A stretch of 13,099 nt of DNA. It comes from Agrobacterium fabrum. GTDB lineage: Bacteria; Pseudomonadota; Alphaproteobacteria; Rhizobiales; Rhizobiaceae. The stretch is from assembly GCA_003241215.1 (NCBI GenBank), contig QFOL01000089.1:1-13099 (forward strand), given 5' to 3'. Below the pieces are notes generated by a model, which saw only the letters and a list, made by a program, of their open reading frames with translations, was not told where the DNA came from and did not search any database. This document shows, piece by piece, positions 8,039 to 13,099 of this stretch; positions within the stretch are counted from its first letter, which is position 1, and each line of letters begins with the position of its first letter. A program made the position numbers and the translations under genes.

Positions 8039-8992
8039 TTAGAGGCCAAGCTTGCCTTTGACGGCATCCGCACCCGGCTTGCCATCCAGCGTGGTGACGC
8101 CCTGCAGCCAGCCATCCAGCGCCTGCGGATTGGCCTTCAGCCAGGCCGCTGCCGCCATCTTCGAATCCTCGCCACCCAGAATGGAGCCCATCAGGGTATT
8201 TTCCATGCCGATATCGAATTTCAGGTTGTTGAACAGCGTCGCCGCATTCGGGCATTGCTGCGGCCAGCCGGTGCGGGCCAGCGTATAGACTTCCGCGCCG
8301 CCGAAATTCGGGCCGAAATAGGCGTCGCCGCCAGAGAGATAGGCGATATCGATCTTCTCGTTCATCGGATGCGGCGCCCAGGCGAGGAAGACCACGGCCT
8401 TCTCGTCCCTGCCCGCCCGCTCCACCTGCGCCAGCATGGCCTGTTCACCGGATTCGACGAGCTGCCAGCCTTTCAGGCCGAAATCATTGGCGTCGATGAT
8501 TTTCTGGATATTCTGGTTGGCAGGTGCGCCGGGCTCGATGCCGTAAATCTTGCTTTCGAATTCATCGGCATGTTTGGCCAGATCGGCGAAATCCTTCACA
8601 CCCTTTTCCGCCATGTAGGAAGGCACCGCCAGCGTGAACTTGGCGCCCTCAAGATTTTTCGTCATCACCTCGGCCGCCTTGGCGGCGTTCAGATCATCCA
8701 CGAAGGATTTCTGGGCCGGCATCCAGTTGCCGAGGAAAACATCGATCTCGCCGTTTTTCATGGCCTGATAGCCGATCGGCACCGACAGAGTCTTGACGTC
8801 GGCTTCATAACCCAAGGCATCGAGCAAAACGGAAGCGACACCATTGGTGGCGGTGATGTCGGTCCAGCCGGGATCGCTGAGACGGATCGTCTTGCAGGCC
8901 GCGTCATCGGCCGCCTGAAGCGGGGTGGAGAAGGCCGCCACGGACAGAATGAAACCGGCGGCGATGCGATGCAGATGAGAAATGGTTTTCAT
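8039..8992 (-). CDS. choX: Choline-binding periplasmic protein of an ABC transporter
   Basis: ChoX is the periplasmic protein that binds choline for the osmoprotectant-type ABC importer ChoXWV. The 317-residue precursor has a signal peptide (basic MKTISHLHR, hydrophobic core, likely cleavage after PLQA near residue 27). The mature protein has the cationic-cage fold's key positions: Trp43 and Asp45 in DPGWTDI, Trp90 in FLGNW, and Trp205 in FLAWAP. These match the S. meliloti ChoX numbering I recall (Trp43, Asp45, Trp90, Tyr119, Trp205), except that residue 119 here is Phe. The start at 8992 has AGGGGAG a few bases upstream. The frame stays open to 9130, but that extension would run into the regulator gene and precede the signal peptide, so it is rejected. 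No choV/choW permease or ATPase gene lies next to it. It heads the choX-betC unit. Confidence 0.92.
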   Translation of the reverse strand: MKTISHLHRIAAGFILSVAAFSTPLQAADDAACKTIRLSDPGWTDITATNGVASVLLDALGYEADVKTLSVPIGYQAMKNGEIDVFLGNWMPAQKSFVDDLNAAKAAEVMTKNLEGAKFTLAVPSYMAEKGVKDFADLAKHADEFESKIYGIEPGAPANQNIQKIIDANDFGLKGWQLVESGEQAMLAQVERAGRDEKAVVFLAWAPHPMNEKIDIAYLSGGDAYFGPNFGGAEVYTLARTGWPQQCPNAATLFNNLKFDIGMENTLMGSILGGEDSKMAAAAWLKANPQALDGWLQGVTTLDGKPGADAVKGKLGL

Positions 8993-9086
8993 TGCGGCTC
9001 CCCTTTTATCAATCCAGTTTATTGAACACCACGTTGCTTTTGCCTGTGAAGCGGGTATTTTTCGATGACTGATATAAGGAATTTTG
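8993..9086. promoter_or_regulatory. Divergent promoter region between choX-betC and the LysR gene
   Basis: This 94-bp AT-rich gap separates two outward-facing transcripts, the usual layout for a LysR regulator and its target. A weak forward promoter candidate for the regulator is TTGCTT at 9034-9039 and TATTTT at 9056-9061 with a 16-base spacer. I see no convincing -35/-10 pair toward choX, which would fit an activator-dependent promoter. The choX Shine-Dalgarno (AGGGGAG on the - strand) and the regulator's AAGGA (9076-9080) lie at its two ends. Confidence 0.6.
9009..9025. promoter_or_regulatory. Candidate LysR operator (inverted repeat)
   Basis: A perfect 5-bp dyad, TCAAT and ATTGA separated by 7 bases, lies 17 bases upstream of the choX start. 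LysR-type proteins bind interrupted dyads with a T-N11-A core. A T-N11-A pair is present (9009 and 9021), but it is not centred on the dyad, so the match is imperfect. Its place between the divergent genes is the main support. Confidence 0.35.
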
Positions 9087-9983
9087 ATGTCAGAACGGCC
9101 GCTTGATCTGGGATGGATGCGCATTTTCACCGAGGTTGCCCGTCAGGGCAGCCTGACGGCGGCGGCGGCCTCCCTGCGGCTCACCCAGCCGGCCGTGAGC
9201 TATCAGATACGCAAGCTGGAAGAGGAACTGGGCGTCTCCCTCATCCGCCGTAAACATCGCGGCATCGAACTGACCGCCGAGGGACAAAAACTGTTCGATA
9301 TCGTCTCGCGCAATGTCGACGCCATCGATCTTCTCGCGCAACAGCTTCGCCGGACGGAGGAACGGCAGACCATCCGCCTGCACACGGACTATGCGTTCTC
9401 CTCGCTGTGGCTCATCCCGCGCATGCACGGATTTCGCGCGTTGAACCCCGATATCAATATCCAGATCGTCGCCACACAGAATCCGCTCGGCCAGGGCAAA
9501 CACGATAGTGACGTGATGATCATTTTCGGCACCCGACAGGAGGCGGGCGAAGGGGCGGTGCTGTTGCTGTCTGAGAAGGTCACGCCGGTCTGTTCGCCCG
9601 CCCTGCTGGCCGGGACATCCGCGCCCGCAACCGTTAAGGATTTTTCACGGCGAAAGCTCATCCACCTCGAAAACACCTCGCAGGCGCACTGGTTCGACTG
9701 GCCCGCCTATTTCAAGCATTTCGGCCTGCCGCGAGACCCCGAACACGATGGCGGTGACATCAGCTTCAACAATTACAGCATGGTGGTGCAGGCAACCATC
9801 GGCGAACAGGGTTTCGCACTCGGCTGGGCCGGGCTCATCGATCCCCTGCTCGAGGCCGGCGTGCTGGTGACCGCGGGCCCGAGCCTGGATGCGCCAGGGC
9901 GCGGCTACTGGCTGATGCGGCCGAAAAGCAGCGACAGCGCGGTGAGAAAACTCACCGGCTGGCTGATCGACGAGCGGCGATGA
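9087..9983 (+). CDS. LysR-family regulator, likely of choline-sulfate utilisation
   Basis: This 298-residue DNA-binding protein probably activates choX-betC in response to choline-O-sulfate, choline or a derivative. The N-terminal winged helix-turn-helix covers about residues 10-68, with LTAAAASLRLTQPAVSYQIR as the HTH core, followed by a linker helix. The effector domain (about 95-295) begins at IRLHTDYAFSSLWLIPRM, a pattern of the GcvA-like subgroup. The ATG at 9087 has AAGGA six bases upstream; a TTG directly before it adds one residue and is less likely. It is divergent from choX, and LysR proteins of this type are found beside betC and choX in other proteobacteria as I recall. No inducer is proven here. 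LysR family is certain, target assignment inferred from position. Confidence 0.88.
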   Translation: MSERPLDLGWMRIFTEVARQGSLTAAAASLRLTQPAVSYQIRKLEEELGVSLIRRKHRGIELTAEGQKLFDIVSRNVDAIDLLAQQLRRTEERQTIRLHTDYAFSSLWLIPRMHGFRALNPDINIQIVATQNPLGQGKHDSDVMIIFGTRQEAGEGAVLLLSEKVTPVCSPALLAGTSAPATVKDFSRRKLIHLENTSQAHWFDWPAYFKHFGLPRDPEHDGGDISFNNYSMVVQATIGEQGFALGWAGLIDPLLEAGVLVTAGPSLDAPGRGYWLMRPKSSDSAVRKLTGWLIDERR

Positions 9984-10013
9984 TGCCGCCCGTCAGCCCG
10001 TACCTTTTCCGGT

Positions 10014-11465
10014 TCAGATCGGATAATGCAGCGGCCCGTCCTGCAACGTGACCCAGCGCAGCTCGGTGAATTCAGCAATGCCCGCCGTGCCGCCAAAACG
10101 GCCGTAACCGGAAGCCTTTACCCCGCCGAAGGGCATCTGCGCTTCATCGTGAACGGTTGGGCCGTTGATATGGCATATGCCGCTTTCGATCCGCGCGGCA
10201 ATGGCAATCGCCCGCGCCTGGTCCCTGCCGAAAATGGCGGCGGAAAGACCGAATTCGGTTTCGTTGGCAATGCTCACGGCCTCATCGATGCTGCCGGCCC
10301 TGATGATGGAGACGACCGGACCGAAGCTTTCCTCCGCATAAAGCCGCATGGCCGGCGTGACGCCATCGACGGCGATCGCATCCAGCATGGTGCCATTGCC
10401 GCCGCCGCCGGCAACCCGCCGTGCGCCTTTTGAGACGGCGTCATCCACCAGCGCCCGGATGCGCGATGTCGCTTCGGCGCTGACCAGCGAGCCGAGCGGC
10501 GTTTTGCCTTCGCGCGGATCGCCGGCCGTGAGGCTCGCCGCCTTCCTGGCAAATGCTTCCACGAATGTATCGGCGACGCTGTCGAGCACGATGATGCGTT
10601 CCGTCGACATGCAGATCTGGCCCTGGTTCATATAGGCGCCGAAGGCGGCGGCCGCGACCGCCGCATCGATATCGGCATCGTCAAGGACGATGAAGGGCGC
10701 CTTGCCGCCCAGTTCCAGCAGCGCCGGCTTCAGGTAACGGCCGGCGGTTTCGGCGATCACGCGGCCGACACGGGTGGAGCCGGTGAAGTTCACGCGTCTG
10801 ACCGCCGGATGGGCAATCAGCGTCTCGACGATCTTCGCCGCATCTTCCGGCGCGTTGGAAACGGCGTTGAGCACACCCTTGGGCAGGCCGGCGGAGGCAA
10901 TGGCCTCGATGATCAGCGCATGGGTGCGCGGGCAAAGTTCCGAGGTCTTCATCACGACCGTATTGCCGCAGGCAAGCGGCGTGGCGATGGAGCGCACGCC
11001 GAGAATGACCGGCGCATTCCACGGCGCGATGGACAGGACGACGCCCGCCGGCTGGCGCAATGCCATCGCCATGGTTCCAGGACGGTTGGAGGGAATGATC
11101 TCGCCCTTGATCTGGGTCGTCAGGCTGGCCGCCTCGACCAGCATGTCGCTTGCAAGCTTCACGTTGAAACCGGCCCAGGCATCGGTCGCGCCGATTTCCT
11201 CCTTCATCGCCTGCGTGATATCAGGCCCGGCGGCGAGGAGCGCCTGTGCGGCCGCCAGAAGCAGGCGACGGCGTTCACCGGGCGGCGTTGCCGACCAGAC
11301 GGCAAAAGCCGCGGCGGCGACATCGGCCGCACGCGTGGCGTCCTCCACCGTTGCCGCCGCAGCACTCGTCGCCACCTCACCGGTGATCGGGTTGCTGCGT
11401 TCGAAACGTTTGCCGCTTGCGGCCGGGCAATGATCGCCGCCGATGAAAAGATTGACAGTCTGCAT
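10014..11465 (-). CDS. NAD(P)-dependent aldehyde dehydrogenase, vanillin/salicylaldehyde dehydrogenase-like
   Basis: This cytoplasmic enzyme oxidises an aldehyde to the carboxylic acid. The 483-residue length is normal. The catalytic set is complete: Asn150 in APWN, Lys173 in VMKTSE, the nucleotide-binding FTGSTRVG (227-234), general base Glu251 in ELGGK, nucleophile Cys285 in GQICMS, and Glu379 in EESFGP. The segments GEIIPSNRPG, LRQPAGVVLSIAPWN and HINGPTVHDEAQMPFGG resemble vanillin and salicylaldehyde dehydrogenases, which favour aromatic aldehydes. The start at 11465 is clear: AGGAGGA lies five bases upstream. It is 17 bases after livF and probably the last gene of that transport operon, which suggests that it oxidises a compound made from the imported substrate. 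ALDH superfamily is certain; aromatic preference is a family-level inference. Confidence 0.92.
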   Translation of the reverse strand: MQTVNLFIGGDHCPAASGKRFERSNPITGEVATSAAAATVEDATRAADVAAAAFAVWSATPPGERRRLLLAAAQALLAAGPDITQAMKEEIGATDAWAGFNVKLASDMLVEAASLTTQIKGEIIPSNRPGTMAMALRQPAGVVLSIAPWNAPVILGVRSIATPLACGNTVVMKTSELCPRTHALIIEAIASAGLPKGVLNAVSNAPEDAAKIVETLIAHPAVRRVNFTGSTRVGRVIAETAGRYLKPALLELGGKAPFIVLDDADIDAAVAAAAFGAYMNQGQICMSTERIIVLDSVADTFVEAFARKAASLTAGDPREGKTPLGSLVSAEATSRIRALVDDAVSKGARRVAGGGGNGTMLDAIAVDGVTPAMRLYAEESFGPVVSIIRAGSIDEAVSIANETEFGLSAAIFGRDQARAIAIAARIESGICHINGPTVHDEAQMPFGGVKASGYGRFGGTAGIAEFTELRWVTLQDGPLHYPI

Positions 11466-11470
11466 GGTCT

Positions 11471-11477
11471 TCCTCCT
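11471..11477 (-). promoter_or_regulatory. Strong ribosome binding site of the aldehyde dehydrogenase gene
   Basis: On the - strand this reads AGGAGGA, five bases before the ATG. It is the best match to the 16S anti-Shine-Dalgarno in the window and fixes the start. High translation relative to the upstream transporter genes is possible. Confidence 0.6.
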
Positions 11478-11482
11478 GAATT

Positions 11483-12205
11483 TCAGACAATGGCGGCGGT
11501 GGTGCCGCCGAGAAACGCCCGTTGCACGGCGGGATCGGCGGACAGGGCTTCAGCCGCGCCCGCCCCGACAATCCGTCCTGCTTCCAGCAAATATCCGCGA
11601 TCGGCAAGCGCGAGGCTTTCGCGCACATTCTGCTCCACGAGCAGAATGGAAAGGCCGGTCTTCCTGATCTCAGCCAGAGCGGCAAAAAGTTCCTGCGTAA
11701 CGATGGGCGCAAGGCCAAGACTCGGCTCGTCCAGCAAGAGATAATCGGGTGCCGACATCAGCGCCCGTCCGATGGCGACCATCTGCTGTTCGCCGCCGGA
11801 CATGGTGCCGGCAAGCTGCTGCCGCCGCTCGGCAAGGCGCGGAAACAATGAGAAAATATGCTCTCGTGTCGCCTTTTCCGCTGAACGGGCATGGCGGGGA
11901 TTGGCCCCGAGGCGGAGATTGTCCTCCACCGTCAGCGCCGCGAAAATTCCGCGTCCCTCCGGCACCAGTGCCACGCCCCGTTCCACGATCTGATGTGCGG
12001 GGACGGCGGCAAGCGACGCGCCATTGACGCGCACTTCGCCGGAGGCCGGCGCAACCATGCCGCCGACCGCTTTCAGCAATGATGACTTGCCGGCTCCATT
12101 GGCGCCGAGCAGCACCACGGTTTCGCCCTTGCTAACATTGAGCGATATGCCGTCAACCGCGAGATGTTTGCCGTAGCGGATTGTCAGTGCATCTATTTCA
12201 AGCAT
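11483..12205 (-). CDS. livF: Branched-chain amino acid-type ABC transporter ATPase, LivF family
   Basis: One of the two ATPases of a HAAT-class importer, which moves branched-chain amino acids or other carboxylates such as aromatic acids and amides. The 240 residues carry Walker A GANGAGKSS (34-42), the LivF-typical VPEGRGIF (81-88), signature MSGGEQQMVAIGRAL (135-149), Walker B YLLLDEP with Glu160, and LVEQN at about 189-193, where Gln replaces the usual switch His, as is normal in LivF. The ATG at 12205 has GGGAG seven bases upstream. The frame extends to 12247, but that would only add residues inside the livG gene. The start overlaps the livG stop by eight bases, a sign of coupling. The substrate is unknown; the adjacent aldehyde dehydrogenase hints at an aromatic compound. 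Confidence 0.94.
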   Translation of the reverse strand: MLEIDALTIRYGKHLAVDGISLNVSKGETVVLLGANGAGKSSLLKAVGGMVAPASGEVRVNGASLAAVPAHQIVERGVALVPEGRGIFAALTVEDNLRLGANPRHARSAEKATREHIFSLFPRLAERRQQLAGTMSGGEQQMVAIGRALMSAPDYLLLDEPSLGLAPIVTQELFAALAEIRKTGLSILLVEQNVRESLALADRGYLLEAGRIVGAGAAEALSADPAVQRAFLGGTTAAIV

Positions 12206-12926
12206 GTGCCGCTCCCAGATAGGCGGAAATGACCTCAGGATCGTCAAGCACCGTCGCCGTCGGTCCGTCGGCGATCTTGCGACCCGCCGCCATGACCACG
12301 GAGCGCGGGCAGAGCGCGCGCACGGCGGCCATGATATGTTCCACCAGCAGGATCGTCGTTCCCTCCGATGCCAGCCGCCGGATCAGCGCAATCCCCTCCT
12401 GAAGTTCGGTAGGATTGAGACCCGCGAGCCATTCATCCAGCAACAGAAGCTTCGGTTCGCCCGCCAGCGCACGCGCCAGTTCAAGGCGTTTCTGGTCGAT
12501 ATAGGTGAGATCGCCGGCCGGCATCGTCTCCCGCCCGGCAAGGCCTATTCTCTCAAGGCAGGCGCGCGCGACCCTCTCCGCGTCGAGACGGGACAGGCGT
12601 TGCGGCCCGAACATGGCCGATACGGCAACGTTTTCAAGCAGGGAAAGCGAAGGCAAAAGCCGCACGAGCTGGAAGGTGCGTGCCACGCCGGCGCGTGCAA
12701 TCACATCCGGCCGCCGGCCGGCAATCTCCTGCCCTTTGAGCCGGATCGATCCTTCCGTCGGCTTCAGGGCCCCGGAGATCAGGTTCATCAGCGTCGTCTT
12801 GCCGGAACCGTTCGGCCCGAGCAGCCCGACGACCTCGCCGGCCTCAATGGTGAGGCCAAGCCCATCCACCGCCTTCAACCCGCCGAAGGTCTTGCGGATA
12901 TCGGTGATTTCGAGAACGGCGCTCAT
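12198..12926 (-). CDS. livG: Branched-chain amino acid-type ABC transporter ATPase, LivG family
   Basis: The second ATPase of the same importer, working as a heterodimer with LivF. The 242 residues show Walker A GPNGSGKT (37-44), the LivG-type VARTFQLVRLLPSLSLLENV (81-100), Walker B LLLLDEW with Glu165, D-loop AGLNPTE, and switch His197 in LVEHIM. The signature region reads LTYIDQKRLELARAL (140-154) instead of the usual L-S-x-G-Q form, and Walker B is followed by Trp rather than Pro. Both are unusual, though I recall degenerate signatures in some LivG subgroups. The start at 12926 has AAGGAGA eight bases upstream. The frame continues upstream to 13055, but that stretch overlaps livM in another frame. 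It overlaps the livM stop by four bases (ATGA). Confidence 0.93.
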   Translation of the reverse strand: MSAVLEITDIRKTFGGLKAVDGLGLTIEAGEVVGLLGPNGSGKTTLMNLISGALKPTEGSIRLKGQEIAGRRPDVIARAGVARTFQLVRLLPSLSLLENVAVSAMFGPQRLSRLDAERVARACLERIGLAGRETMPAGDLTYIDQKRLELARALAGEPKLLLLDEWLAGLNPTELQEGIALIRRLASEGTTILLVEHIMAAVRALCPRSVVMAAGRKIADGPTATVLDDPEVISAYLGAAHA

Positions 12927-13099
12927 GCGGCTTTCTCCTTTTTGCGCAACTTCTCGAGCGCCGCCAGCACGCCATCCGGCAGAACAAAGACGATGAGGAT
13001 GAAGAGAGCGCCGAGAATGATGGAAAAATGGTTGGGGAAGTTCGCGCCTAGCCACTCGAACAGCAGGAACAGCGGCACCGCACCGAGAATGGGTCCCCA
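12923..13099 (-). CDS. livM: Branched-chain amino acid-type ABC permease LivM, C-terminal part (cut by window edge)
   Basis: Only the last 58 residues lie in the window. They contain two hydrophobic segments (around GAVPLFLLFEWLG and SIILGALFILIVFVLPDGVL) and end in a basic tail, LEKLRKKEKAA. The pattern GPILGA, a membrane helix, a second helix, then L-P-x-G-V/L is the standard end of LivM permeases. The stop overlaps the livG start in ATGA. The rest of this gene, and probably livH and a binding-protein gene, lie beyond the window. Confidence 0.88.
   Translation of the reverse strand, partial: WGPILGAVPLFLLFEWLGANFPNHFSIILGALFILIVFVLPDGVLAALEKLRKKEKAA

Noticed and set aside
7694..9025. A 443-codon open frame on the + strand opposite betC and choX
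   Set aside because: It is antisense to two genes with complete, recognisable motifs. Its translation is rich in Gly, Arg and His with no family pattern, as expected of a shadow frame in GC-rich DNA.
8993..9130. N-terminal extension of choX by 46 codons
   Set aside because: It would place residues before a good signal peptide and overlap the start of the divergent regulator. The start at 8992 has a clear ribosome binding site.
9974..9989. GCGGC-N6-GCCGC hairpin over the LysR stop codon as a terminator
   Set aside because: The stem is only 5 bp and the nearest T run (TTTT near 10004) is too far away. It may be chance in GC-rich DNA.
12927..13055. N-terminal extension of livG by 43 codons
   Set aside because: It overlaps livM in another frame and adds basic, unstructured residues. 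The start at 12926 has AAGGAGA at proper spacing.
1..13099. tRNA genes, CRISPR arrays, insertion sequences, riboswitches
   Set aside because: Gaps between genes are too short for most of these (the largest is 94 bp). I saw no direct repeats, transposase motifs or cloverleaf sequences.

Overview
The window looks like a chromosome or large-replicon segment from an alphaproteobacterium of the Rhizobiaceae, most likely an Agrobacterium/Rhizobium relative. This rests on its high GC, dense uptake operons with overlapping start and stop codons, and a choline-sulfatase/choline-binding/LysR cassette whose proteins closely resemble Sinorhizobium meliloti BetC and ChoX. The genus is inferred by recognition, not by a search. 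No tRNA, rRNA, CRISPR array, insertion sequence, integrase or phage gene was found. Coding density is very high; the longest non-coding gap is 94 bp (8993-9086).

Module A (2-6493, + strand) is a six-gene operon: a periplasmic sugar-type binding protein (5' end cut by the window edge), two MalF/MalG-type permeases, an argininosuccinate-lyase-like C-N lyase, a UgpC/MsmX-type ATPase and a PfkB-family kinase. From the first permease onward the genes overlap or lie within a few bases of each other, so one transcript and one pathway are likely. The lyase keeps the superfamily's catalytic residues but has lost the positions that argininosuccinate lyase uses to hold the arginine side. The operon therefore probably imports and breaks down an unidentified fumarate-releasing conjugate, with the kinase trapping the released sugar- or nucleoside-like part. 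This is the most novel part of the window.

Module B (6509-9983) is a choline-O-sulfate cassette. choX (choline-binding protein) and betC (choline sulfatase) run on the - strand, and a LysR-type regulator is transcribed divergently from the shared 94-bp region. No choline permease, transport ATPase or betA/betB lies in the window, so ChoX is an orphan here and its partners must be elsewhere. ChoX has Phe at a position where S. meliloti ChoX has Tyr in its choline-binding aromatic box.

Module C (10014-13099, - strand) is the end of a branched-chain amino acid-type (HAAT) ABC transporter operon: livM (cut by the window edge), livG, livF, then an NAD(P)-dependent aldehyde dehydrogenase resembling vanillin/salicylaldehyde dehydrogenases. 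The likely theme is uptake and oxidation of an aromatic or related carboxylate/aldehyde; the substrate cannot be read from this window. LivG has a degenerate ABC signature motif.

Modules A and B converge on a perfect 9-bp inverted repeat that contains both stop codons (6490-6512). Modules B and C converge across a 30-bp gap.
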